From the NCBI GenBank assembly GCA_023078555.1, contig CM041200.1:4120936-4184935 (forward strand): a stretch of DNA of 64,000 nucleotides, in the 5' to 3' direction. Below, piece by piece: positions 36,851 to 47,308 of the stretch. The translations under genes were made by a program, and so were the position numbers. Numbering within the stretch: position 1 is the first letter of the stretch; the number at the start of each line of letters is the position of its first letter. The stretch comes from Ulva prolifera. Its lineage: Eukaryota > Chlorophyta > Ulvophyceae > Ulvales > Ulvaceae. The notes below the pieces were generated by a model. It saw only the letters and a program-made list of their open reading frames with translations. It made no database searches and was not told the DNA's origin.

Positions 36851-37483
36851 CTACCGGTACAGAGCCTCAGTCCGCAAATTGTTGGCAATCTCTGTTTCCC
36901 ACTTGTCTCCGTTTTCCAAAAGCTTTTGCTTGTCATAGAGCAGCTCCTCTCTCGTGTATGTAGCAAACTCAAAGTTTGGGCCTTCGACAATTGCATCGAC
37001 CGGACATGCCTCCTGGCACAGACCGCAGTAGATGCACTTGGTCATGTCAATATCATACCTAGTGGTACGACGGCTGCCGTCTTCACGCTCCTCAGCCTCG
37101 ATGTTGATGGCCTGGGCTGGGCACACTGCCTCACAGAGCTTGCACGCAATGCAGCGCTCCTCTCCCGTGGGGTAGCGACGCAAGACATGCTCACCACGAA
37201 ATCGGGTAGACAAAGGCCCCTTTTCGAATGGATAGTTGATCGTGACCTTCTCGTCGAAGAAGGTCTTCAATGTCAGGGATAGGCCTCGGAAAATGTCGGT
37301 CAGGAACAGCGTATTGGCATTCTCCTCCAGCAGTCCTGTGAAGGTCTTGGGAAGTGGACGCTCTGTGGCTCCAGCCTCGAACTGCTCCCTGCCTGCCATC
37401 GCACTGTTGTGAAACAGTGCGGCATCTATCTGCGTTAGTGACCCGCGGACAAAGGCGCTGGTAGCACGGCCAGCAGCCAACAT
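36851..37483 (-). CDS. NDUFS8: Mitochondrial complex I 23-kDa Fe-S subunit NDUFS8 (TYKY), intronless
   Basis: Matrix-arm subunit of NADH:ubiquinone oxidoreductase carrying clusters N6a and N6b. A single open frame of 210 aa. The first about 30 residues form an Arg-containing mitochondrial presequence-like stretch ([14 protein letters not shown]). The conserved core starts at [16 protein letters not shown], followed by [18 protein letters not shown]. Two ferredoxin-type motifs each bind a 4Fe-4S cluster: Cys111/114/117/121 ([12 protein letters not shown]) and Cys150/153/156/160 ([12 protein letters not shown]). The C-terminus ends in LYR, as in most eukaryotic homologues. It is one of very few intronless genes here, and lies head-to-head with biotin synthase. 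Confidence 0.97.
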   Translation of the reverse strand: MLAAGRATSAFVRGSLTQIDAALFHNSAMAGREQFEAGATERPLPKTFTGLLEENANTLFLTDIFRGLSLTLKTFFDEKVTINYPFEKGPLSTRFRGEHVLRRYPTGEERCIACKLCEAVCPAQAINIEAEEREDGSRRTTRYDIDMTKCIYCGLCQEACPVDAIVEGPNFEFATYTREELLYDKQKLLENGDKWETEIANNLRTEALYR

Positions 37484-37959
37484 GACGCCACGATGTAAAG
37501 TTCTCTTTTGAACTGCTATCCAGCCGGTATACGCAGCTACCGCCTAGCCAGGTCTGTGAGAGTTGGGCCTTCAGGCGTTGACAGGACCCGGTGCCTTGGT
37601 GGGGAATCGTGCAACGCGCTGGGGCACAGTACACACAAAGATCACCTTTGGACGCCTGAAGCATTGGCAGTTTTGGTATGGCATCGTTGGTCCGTCTGGC
37701 CCCTGAGCCGCGGCCGAGTGCGATGCTCCCGCGGTAGGTCGACCGTCGGAACACATGCACCAAAATCTAGGTGTTGCCTCGCGGCGTGAAAGGCGACTCG
37801 AACCACGGGATGTGATGAATGAACTCTGCACATCGACGCGGGAAAGATAGGTAGCAATCTGCTGAGGCGTCGCGTTGGGGGCTGTGTGTTCTGATCAGAT
37901 CCCGAGCTGTCGCCGCAAAGCGCTTGTCAACGAGCACGCTGCCCTCAGCATAAAGCACT
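37484..37959. promoter_or_regulatory. Bidirectional spacer between NDUFS8 and biotin synthase
   Basis: 476 bases between divergent start codons of two mitochondrial Fe-S proteins; a shared promoter is plausible. No defined element is recognised. Confidence 0.5.
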
Positions 37960-39605
37960 ATGCTGTGTCAACGGCTACAACTCTGTAAGCAGTATGCGCA
38001 GGCCGCAGCTTCTCGATGGATCTCTTCTACGTCCACTGTTTTAAATCCTGTTCCGCAACTGAAGCCAGCTCAAGAAGACGGTGATGTCAGGACAAACTGG
38101 ACGTGAGACCCCCCGGAGTTGCCTCTGGCTTGCCTTTCCTGATTTCCGGTCGCCTGTGTCTCAGGGCATTGCGTTCCAACCCTGTCTCTCGTGTGCAGCC
38201 GTGAAGAGGTGCAACAGATTTATGACATGCCATTGCTGGACCTGGTGTTCCGGGCGGCTAGCGTGCACCGCACTTACCACGACCCCAAGATGGTACAAAA
38301 GTGTACGCTCCTGAGCATCAAGACGGGTGGCTGCCCGGAGGACTGCAACTACTGCAGCCAAAGCAGCAAGCACTCCGAGAGCACAGGCACCAAGGCCACA
38401 AAGCTCATGGACCTAGAGGAGGTCTACGAGGCAGCTGTACGAGCCAAAGATTCAGGAAGTACCCGATTCTGCATGGGAGCTGCCTGGAGAGGCCCATCTC
38501 AGGTGCAGTCCTCACACCCAGAACATGCATATGCTCCAGCGTATGCTGCAGCCTCACTCAACAGATTTTCCCGGGCTGCAGGTAGGTGTTCGCCAGTGGG
38601 ACCGCGTGCTGGAGATGGTCAAGCGCATTCGGAAGCTGGACATGGAGGTGTGCACTACACTGGGCATGCTCACGCCAAGCCAGGCTGAAGACCTCCGCCA
38701 GGCAGGCCTGACAGCATACAACCACAACCTGGACACCTCACCAGAGTACTACAAAGAGGTGACAAGCACTCGCAAGTACGAGGACCGCCTGGAGACGCTG
38801 GCCAACGTGCGGGACGCAGGGATCAGTGTCTGTGCTGGGGGGATCATCGGCCTCGGGGAGGGGGCAAAGGACCGCATCGGGCTGCTTCTGCAGCTGGCGA
38901 CTCTGCCAGCGCACCCAGAGAGTGTGCCGATCAATCGCCTGGTGGCGGTGAAGGGCACGCCGTTCGAGGCGAACACGGTGCCCACAGGGCTGGATCTGGT
39001 CAGGTGCATCGCCACCGCCCGCATCGTGATGCCTCAGACAGTCGTGCGGCTGTCTGCCGGCCGAATGGAGCTGTCAGCCGCAGACCAGGTGCCGCCTCTA
39101 TGCCCTAGCTGTACTGAATCTTTGGCGGTGTGAACCGTGAGTTGCATGCGTTCCTGCTGTGCTGCGGCGGGTCCTTGCGAACGTGCTGCCCTGTACGGGG
39201 CAGGTGTAGTGCGCTCGGGGTCGGTCAGGTAGCTTTGCTGTCAAGGCCGCAGTGCGATTGATCTCGAATTCGTGGCACCCCAGCCTGTGCTTCAGGGTGC
39301 TTGCAAGCGCTGCTCTGCCCCCGGTGTGGGACCGGCTGCGGGGCATGTGGCGGGCATGTGGCCGTTTTCACCACATGGTTCAGGGCCAGGGGGCGATGAG
39401 TTGAGCAGCTGTTGTGCAGGCGCTAGCGTTCATGGCCGGAGCAAACAGCATTTTCAGCGGTGACAAGCTCTTGACCACGCCCAACCCCGCCGAGGACGAG
39501 GACTCACAGTTGTTCAGAGTGTTGGGGCTGGAGGGACGCCCGGCGTTCCTCCCATACGCTGCTGGCGAGGAGTCAAGCAAACATGGGGCGCCTGCGGCTG
39601 CTTGA
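37960..39605 (+). CDS. BIO2: Biotin synthase, mitochondrial (4 exons)
   Basis: Radical-SAM enzyme inserting sulfur into dethiobiotin, the last step of biotin synthesis. Model: join 37960..38102, 38199..38502, 38582..39088, 39420..39605; 379 aa, phases agree. Exon 1 gives an Arg/Ser-rich presequence ([20 protein letters not shown]) typical of mitochondrial import, then VRTNWTREEV. The radical-SAM cluster motif is Cys93/97/100 ([10 protein letters not shown]). Other landmarks: [70 protein letters not shown] (with the Arg that binds the 2Fe-2S cluster) and [16 protein letters not shown]. The splice joins exactly restore the [13 protein letters not shown] and [11 protein letters not shown] runs. 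Confidence 0.96.
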
Positions 39606-40099
39606 GTTCGAAATTGTGCTTGGTATTAGAAAGAGTGGAGCCGGAGGCTACGGCAAGCACATCCATGGCAGGCAGCAGCCTGTCAGGTGCACAAAGTGAG
39701 TTGAGATTGCGCTTGAAACTGTCACTCGTGAGGTTTCCGAGATGATGCTTCACAAATAGTGTCGTGTTGCACACGGCCATGCTGCGTGGGCCGTGCTGTT
39801 TGTAAGTATGGCCACATGCCGCACACTGTGCATGTCGCCAAAGGCCTACGACACATAACTCAGGCGCACCGCGGCGGCAGAAGCTCGCATGTCTGATCTG
39901 GTTACACTGTTGCGACTATGTTTTCTTTTCTCGTGTCCCCGTCGCAAGTACTCCGTGCCGCATGGGAGGGAGCAGGGGGCCATCGTTAGTCCAGGCGCTC
40001 GCACTGTCACAACAGCACACGAGTGACAGTGTCTTACAAAACTGCAACAACATGTCATAAGTGGTACCCTGCCCCATAATAACGAGGTTTACTCGCGAG
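39606..40099. other. Spacer between biotin synthase and CCDC25
   Basis: 494 bases between tandem plus-strand genes. It contains the biotin synthase 3' end and presumably the CCDC25 promoter. Nothing specific is visible. Confidence 0.5.
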
Positions 40100-41152
40100 A
40101 TGGTGTTTTATTTCTCCACGAAGGCTCACAAGGAGGGCGAGGATGCTTGGCTGATATACATGGGTAAAGACAAGCACGAAAACGAAGACTTGATTAAGCA
40201 TGGCTGGCCTGTGGATGTTTGGTGCGTCGGAACCCTCAACTTGAAACCAATGGCCTGGTGTGCGATGCTTGTTGCTATGATCGATTGCAGTACCCTCGGG
40301 AGCAAATGACACACGCAATTCAGGTTCCACGTTGACAACCTTTCATCAGCTCATGTGTACCTGCGACTACCCGATGATGGGACCTTGGATGCGATTCCAG
40401 AGGATGTCCTGGCTGAGTGCTGCCAGCTTGTGAAGCACAACAGCATTCAAGGCTGCAAGGCTGCAACGGTCGATATAGTATACACCATGTGGAGGAACTT
40501 GAAAAAGACCAACTCCATGGAGGTGGGGCAGGTTGGTTTTCATAAGCAAAAGGAGGTCCGCAAGGTGACAGCAGTCGCGAAGACCAGTGACACCCTAAAA
40601 CGGATCAGTAAAACACAAGAAGAGAAACATCCGGACCTAGAAGCACAACGGAAGGAGTATGACCATCGAGTTGCAAAGGAAACGAAGCGGAAACTCCAAG
40701 TGTGTTTCGCTGCAGCCGCGACCAGCAACGATCGCCTTACTTGCTCTCTGCGTGATATTACACATCTCATCCTGACGTCAGACCATACGAGTCAGGTTAA
40801 GGAGGTCATCATCACCATCTGGTCCTTGCACATGTGCACCCACTCCATTTCACCCTGCACTTCTGCCGGAAACCCTGTCTGGGTACCCACGTGATGCATG
40901 TGTTCAATCCAGGCATGCGCTGCATGAGCAAAGAATGCTCTGCATGGTTGAGGGGAAGCACGAATTGCCAATCACCTTCGACACAACCTGCAGGAACAGA
41001 AGCAGGAGGAGCAGAAGCAGAAAGAAGAGACAAGGAAAGAAGCTGAACAGCGCAGCTATGCGCACCTGATGGTTGAGGATGACATGCAGAGTAACAAGAT
41101 GTTAGCTCAGCAATACGCAACAGCTGAGGATTACGAAGACGATTTCATGTGA
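40100..41152 (+). CDS. CCDC25: CCDC25 family protein, NFACT-R domain (3 exons)
   Basis: Conserved eukaryotic protein with an NFACT-R (DUF814) domain related to the RNA-binding part of ribosome quality-control factors; in humans a DNA-sensing role has been reported. Model: join 40100..40221, 40324..40699, 40994..41152; 218 aa (human 208). Landmarks: the start [20 protein letters not shown], then [52 protein letters not shown] and [13 protein letters not shown] charged coiled-coil follows ([16 protein letters not shown]). The end, [12 protein letters not shown] then DDFM, matches the usual C-terminus. The internal splice completes the Trp of VDVW|FHVD. Confidence 0.95.
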
Positions 41153-41722
41153 TCGTTCTCACCCGTTTCCGAATGGTTTGAGTCATTGTGCTTGTGAACC
41201 GCTGATCAGATGGGCCTCAGTGACCCATGTACCTGGCCCAGCTGGGGCCATTGGGGACGATATAGTCCTGGCAGTTTGTGATTGAACGCACGTGCAATTG
41301 ATTTGATATCGTGGAGAAAATTTGAGTTGCAAGATGTAGCTAGATATAGGGCTTGTTTGCTCATGAAGGGCCCTGACTCCAAGCTGCATGCAGTCAGAAT
41401 TGCAAGATCACATCCCGGAAGACATCATTTGTTGTACAGATCTGGAATGAAGCAGTAGACTGTCTTTTCCAGGCTCTGTGCAGTATTCACGTACGAGACC
41501 ACTCATGGTTGGTTTGGCATGTCTGTCCTCGCATGCTTTCGACCAGTAGCGAGAACGAGGCTGTCGTAGCAAGATTGACGCAATTGCGCGCAATCGTAGT
41601 GTTTCGCCGCACATGTGGACTTTGCATCGTCGTTGTCACTTCGGGTCGATCGCATCGCGTTTACTGCCATAGAACGCGAGGGGTTTCTTTCTAGCGTCTG
41701 GGTGTATCAGGCATCCTGCATC
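41153..41722. other. Spacer upstream of the EF-hand-like gene
   Basis: 570 bases, no recognised feature. An open frame continues upstream of 41723 to 41615 without an ATG, so the start of the next gene could lie further left. Confidence 0.4.
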
Positions 41723-42728
41723 ATGCAATCTCACGGCGCACGCGTCAAACAACCCATAGACTTTGAACGATTTGCTGCTAATTATCAGACGGACAGCGAC
41801 GATTGTGACACGTCCGCACTTCCGCAGTCGGAAAATGATAGGTCCCAGCTCTCGAGCCTGCGAACGGCGTACTTGAGCAAGGTCCTACAAGGAAAACACA
41901 TCATTGGCAGAGATTTCGCGTACATGACCAGTATGCAGTCAGCCTGTGGGCGTAAGCTTGTCCCTGAGAGCCCAGATGGTGCTCAAGCATGGCTTAACGC
42001 GAAGCACATCCAGGCTCAATTTACAACAGGCAGTGTTTCATCCAGTTATCACGAAGGGCTCTGCAGCTGTGTGACGCCATTGGCCCTGTGTCGATTGGAG
42101 ATATGCAGAGTATCCTGCAAATGATTTGTCCAAATTTCCCTCTTGGTGTAGTGAAGAATGCTTTCACTCCTGCTCGGAAACTAACTCCAGGTTCAGTCCC
42201 CCGCACGGCGTTGCTGATTTCAGGCCTAATATCGTATTAACATTGTGATGGGAGTAACTCATAATGATTGGCGTCCAGCAGCTTCTGACGCTTCGGCCAT
42301 GCTGCAGTGCAGCCCGAATCATCAAGTGCTGTTGCCTCGCCTTCGGTTTACTGGAGATGCTTGCAAGTGACACTCATATATGAAGCACATTTGATGGAAA
42401 TCAGGAAGGCCTGCTTTGACAAGGACAAATCCTGTGCGAGCTCACACATGGTTTAAAAGTTGCTTGTGACCAGAGTGAAATTACAAGGCCTGTGTTGTCT
42501 GATCTCTTGATCGTCCACATGCAGCCTGCACGTTGAATGCATGGATTGGGTCCAGGCAAAGATGTGAAAGCGCTTAGACAGCGCTTGGAACGCGCAAACA
42601 TTTCTGGAAAACTGCTGATGATACCACCAGAACATCTCCAAGAGGCTATCAGCTCCATGGACGGACAGCACTGTAACTTTGGTGATCTGCTCAGGTCAAA
42701 CTTCCTCCATATGCGCGCTCCACAGTGA
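41723..42728 (+). CDS. Uncharacterised EF-hand-like protein (3 exons)
   Basis: Not assigned to a named family. Model: join 41723..41951, 42014..42190, 42556..42728; 192 aa, phases agree. The first intron is 62 bases with GTAAGC donor and a GCTTAAC branch-like site. The N-terminus is polar (PIDFERFAANYQTDSDDCD). The C-terminal two thirds show amphipathic helices around degenerate EF-hand-like loops: DAIGPVSIGDMQSIL and SSMDGQHCNFGDLLRSNFL. Between them is LTPGKDVKALRQRLERANIS, assembled across intron 2. Most calcium ligands are absent, so calcium binding is doubtful. The start ATG is the first in frame after an upstream stop-free run. It may be a calmodulin-like structural protein; this is inference only. 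Confidence 0.6.
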
Positions 42729-43458
42729 GAATGGTTTGGTACATTTTTTGTTCTAGGCCCAAGAGCGCGTCAACAATCGAATACCCAGCGGATAGCAGTC
42801 ACGACACAGCGTCTGGTTTTGCAGGAGCTTGTGTGGTAATGATGATCTACATCATCACCTGATGAAGGAATGCAGTCAGGAACTGCTGCCCAATTGGGTG
42901 CCAACTAGTGTGACATTGGATGAAGCAACAGCCGCGGCAGACTGAAGTTGCGCATGATGGGGTGTGGACCGCAGAACCATATGCTTCAACCTGGATTTGA
43001 GTTGTCGCACACTTGAGCTGCACAGCCTGTGCCACATCCGGCCCGGACCACTATTGCTATTCAACTGCATCCTCCCCCACCTCATGACCTGGAAGCGCTA
43101 TGCACACCAACACATTGTAGCCAGTGATGTGATGCACTGCCTAGCAGGTGCCACATGGCCATATGTACAGGTTGCATTCGTTTGAGCTGTCTCAAAAGAA
43201 GCATACGCCCACCATAAGACATTGATTGCAGTGCTTGACTTGATTGGAATGTATGGACCAGGTATGGCTAGTGCCACAACGCCATTTAAAACCTCACATT
43301 TACAAACAAGGTCGATTATTCTGCGTCTGCAAAATTGGCTCCTCCAGGATTACTCAACACTGAAACCATATCATTTTTTACGCTGCCTTGTACACATGGC
43401 ACGGTCAATTTCTGGACTGAACTGCTTACACAGCAGCACGAGCTCGTGTGACCTGCCA
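42729..43458. other. Convergent spacer, nothing recognised
   Basis: 730 bases between the EF-hand-like gene (+) and the AP endonuclease (-). No exon or RNA gene was seen. Confidence 0.5.
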
Positions 43459-45044
43459 TCATTGGCTTTGATCGATGATCAGACCTAATGGGCAGTGGTC
43501 AGAGCCCGTGAACTCCGGAAGGATGAATGAGTCATGGCATTGCTCAGCCACGTCAGGCGATACCAAGAAATAGTCCAGGCGCCAACCACGCTGTTTTTCC
43601 CGCATGTTGAAGCGATACGAGTAATACCTGCACCATGGGATTGGTTTTGTCAATGCCACACTTGCTAGGCATTTCACACAACGCAGCTGGCAAGCACAAG
43701 CAGTACAAGCTTGTAAGGCGCGCACGTGTAGCCATGAATATCCGGGTGCTGCTCACGAAATGTGTCCTTCCAGCCAGCGTCCATGTACACCTGGAAAACT
43801 TTGCCCCACGTCGGGTGAGATATGCGGCGCATGGTATTGCCAAAACAAGCCATTTGTGTGAGGCTAACTCTGTCACAGTCATGATGTAGAGACAGCAGTG
43901 TCAATGCATGCTTCCAATGCACTGGGCAGCAGGCGCTTCACAGTCTGCGATGACTCAGGTCTGCACCTTTTGGAAGGACTCGCGCTCCTCTGGAGTGAAG
44001 CCTGCAGATTTGAGGTTGCCCTTGGCATTATGAATATCAATGGGCTCTCGTGCGCAGTTGAGATCTCCAGTCAGGATGACACGCCTATCCTTCCTCAGAC
44101 CAGCTAGGTAGTTGGTGAAGTCTACGTCCCACTCTTCTGTTCTATACTCGAGGCGCTTCAAGCCACTTCCTACAGAAGAATTGGGAGGTGTGAGCAGGCT
44201 GACGGCACTGGAAAAGGTTCCAACGAGTGCACGGAAACGACACGTTTATGTGCTGAGATGGTCTCATGTTGCAGCAAGAGAGCCCGTACCCGAATTAGGG
44301 ACATAGGCATTGCAGATGTACAAGCCTGGCACCGCCATGGTCACTACCCTGCCCTCCGCGTCATGCTTCTCGGAACCAATCCCACATGTCAGTACTGGTT
44401 TGGCGCCATCAAACGCATCTTTGCGATACAGGATGCAGGTTCCTGAGTATCCCGGCTTCACACTACAAGACCAGCATGCTTCCCACCCATCAAGCAGCAC
44501 TTGCTCTTGAACCTCTTCAACATGCTTCTCCTGTAGTTTGTGCTCTTGCAGACAAAGGACGTCCACCTTTTCTGAGGTGACCAGCCGTTCAATGGCTTCC
44601 GCATCCTTTTTCAATAGTGCTCGCAGGCCTGCAGCTCCCATGCAGCGTGATGTCGCCCGAAAAAACCTTAGCGCAACCGCTGAGCAACACACTGAGTATA
44701 AGGCCAGGCGGCCGCGCACCAGCAACGTTCCATGACATGATAGTGAGATACTTGTCTGGTTTGCTTTCAGGCCTCATGGACACCTCATAGCGAGTTCCCA
44801 CTGGTGTGGCTGGGAGCGGAGGAGGTTTGGCTGTCTTGGTGGAAGTCTTAGCTTTCTTGGTGGAAGGCTTCGCCGTCTCCACTGGCGGGTCCTCAGCCTG
44901 GGGAGATTGTGCAGGAACACTCCTTTTGGCTTTCATTGACTTTGGCGCGTTCTTTGCGGTGGTAACGGTCATGCTGCGAGCATGGAGTAGATGCCTTGGG
45001 TGGAGAAAGATGCGATGTGACAGAACAGCCAGCCGCGCGATCAT
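43459..45044 (-). CDS. APEX1: AP endonuclease (APE1/ExoIII family), possibly dual-targeted (5 exons)
   Basis: Base-excision repair nuclease cutting DNA 5' of abasic sites. Model: complement of 43459..43627, 43726..43790, 43967..44169, 44290..44628, 44720..45044; 366 aa, all phases agree. The first ATG (45044) gives an Arg/His-rich, mitochondrial-like leader ([20 protein letters not shown]). A second ATG 25 codons on (MTVTTAKN) begins a Lys/Pro/Thr-rich segment with KKAK repeats resembling a nuclear signal, so alternative starts could serve two compartments. Catalytic landmarks: MSWNVAGLRALL (Asn106), CLQEHKLQ (metal ligand Glu137), [19 protein letters not shown] (Asp257, Asn259), [22 protein letters not shown] and GSDHCP (Asp354, His355). 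All are intact. Confidence 0.95.
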
Positions 45045-47308
45045 ATACCGTGAACGAAGCCTAACGACAAACCAGATCAATGCACATGGATGAGGACGAC
45101 AATTTGAGTATTGGTAACCAGAAGATCGCGGAGCTGTTGACGGCAAGGACGATTCCGGAAGCGCTCTCAACGACAGGTTGACCCCAACACCATGATTCGT
45201 GCAATCTCGGGACAGAACCTTAATCAATAGATGTGATCATTCGTTTCGAGAGGGGCATTGGCATGACTGCCCGGTCGCCGATGTGGCATTGGCGTCGTGC
45301 AAAATTTTTAAACCAGGCATGGCTTGTGGCGACCAGCAGCTTTCCGCAGGCAGTGGCGTGCTCTCGGGGCATCATGTCGCGACGTTTGTGGGGAGGTAGA
45401 CCTGAGACCTTCGCGACGATCTCGTCGCCTCGCGCTTGGTGGAGGTTTGCGGAACGCTGGACAGTGAACTATTCCGGGTGGACTCTACCTTGGCGGCCGC
45501 AAAACCTGCGCTGCCGTCGTCTAAAGCGTGCTTGGCCTGTCAATGGAGTCTAATTCATTCTTAGCACCATGCACAGCCCTGCGTAGGGTCTTGTGGCGGC
45601 TGCATGTGCACTGCAGCTAGATGATAGTGAATGCGCCTGTCCCTTCCGGGCCACTGAGGCCAATGTCCCCATATGGCAGGCGCCAATTGCGTCTGCAAAA
45701 AATGTTCCCTTCTCAACCTGAGTGGACAGGTTGTTCGCGCACATGCGACGGAAACGTGCTGACGGTTCTGGTCAAATATTCATACATGGGTCCGCAAACA
45801 CCTGCTCGCAGAATGTTGCAGGCACGGCCGTGCTTTGTGTGTTCACCGTTGCTGCAGTGTGCTGATCGCAACGTTCGGTCCGCGCATGCTACGGCACGCC
45901 GACCCTGAAGAGGCCCACCCGGCGAGTGGCACGGCAAGCATGCACCATCACCACCGCCGACTCAACCGGGCCCTACTGGTGTGAGTCTGCGTGCTGATAC
46001 CAAGAATGCGCAGTATACTGAGGGAGGTTTGCGGTGCAGGAGTCTATGCTGATTGGTCTGTGATCATAGCAGGTAGCAGAGGCCATGCTGCCACACTCTA
46101 GTGCATGCAACCTGTGTAAAGTCAAAGTAAATCTGAATTCACTGAGCCGTATCCTATTGGACATGACAACTCCGAATTAACGGGACCACATATGTGTCTG
46201 GAGGAGCATGAGAACATGGTGAGGTCCACGCCGGATCGGAGAAACGTCCTCGGGCGCACGGCGGAACGGCGCGTGCCGGAAGCCACCTTGCATCGAGATA
46301 CCGAGCGGCCGCGTTCGACTCTCTGCACCAGTGCCGGGCGGGCCCTTGACTCTGGTACGCAGCTATGCGCCTCCGCCGTACGTATCGCAGTCCGCATTTC
46401 GCAGTGTGCGTTGTCGATATCCTACCAGTCTTCAATGGCCCAGCACAGCCATGCGTATGCGCCCGTGCCAGACGAACCGAGCGTGATGCTCTACGATTAC
46501 TTAAGAGCAGCCGCTGTGCAGCGCAGGCTGCACTTGCGGTTCACAATTCACATCAGATCGCTGTTGTTTGCTCCCGTGAATACACGCCAGGCCTAGGAAA
46601 GGTCGTCTAGCACTGCAGGCATCCACGGTCAAAGTCCGAAGCATGGCTCTCCGGTGCGCCCTCGGTCTCTTTGTCCAGAGTAATGAAACGAGCATGCGAG
46701 TGCCGACGTCGTGATGTAGCCAACATGAATGCTGCCGTGCACTGGCCAGGTGGCTGCTTTTTGCGGGCGTTCGTTACCCAGCGTGCAGCGCAGTACGCAG
46801 TACTGGTGTTGGCTCGATCATTCCTCCCTCACGGCCCCGACCGCCCCGAGCATTCGGCTGCAGCCGTCGAGCATCGCTTCGGTACTTACAAAGCTACCTG
46901 CTCAGTAGATCAAGTGGAAGGCCGATCAGCTTATTCACAGCTCCGAGGACTCGCATGCGTCGCTGTGTACACCTCCGAGGACGGTGTAGTGCATGTGCCA
47001 ATCGAAAGTGTCCGAGCAGCCCACCGGCCTCACGTGCTGCCACACAGCATACGCCACACATATCATGAAGGATATTAGATCACACAATGCTGCCTGACAC
47101 GTCCCAGCAGTTGCACAGACACTACGACTGACCAAGCACTCCAGGATGTGTCAGCTGTACCCCAGAAACTTCGGACCAACAACATCTGCACACAGTCTCA
47201 CAACATCTTTGCTCGCGCCACATGATGACATGATGTGGCCCTCCTGAGCAGCACCGCCTTGCCAGCGGGCCTGTGATCGCTGTCTGCAGTCCAAACCACA
47301 TGCATCAT
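45045..47308. other. Intergenic region with a SINE fragment
   Basis: About 2.3 kb between divergent genes. Apart from the SINE fragment at 46116-46195 I recognise nothing; open frames here have no motif. Confidence 0.5.
46116..46195 (-). mobile_element. SINE 3' fragment (5'-truncated copy)
   Basis: On the minus strand it reads GTGGTCCCGTTAATTCGGAG, then a short body and TTTAC-type tail, matching the last about 80 bases of the SINE in DDB1 intron 2 with a few substitutions. It shares CCAATAGGATACGGCTCAGT with the other two copies. Confidence 0.8.
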
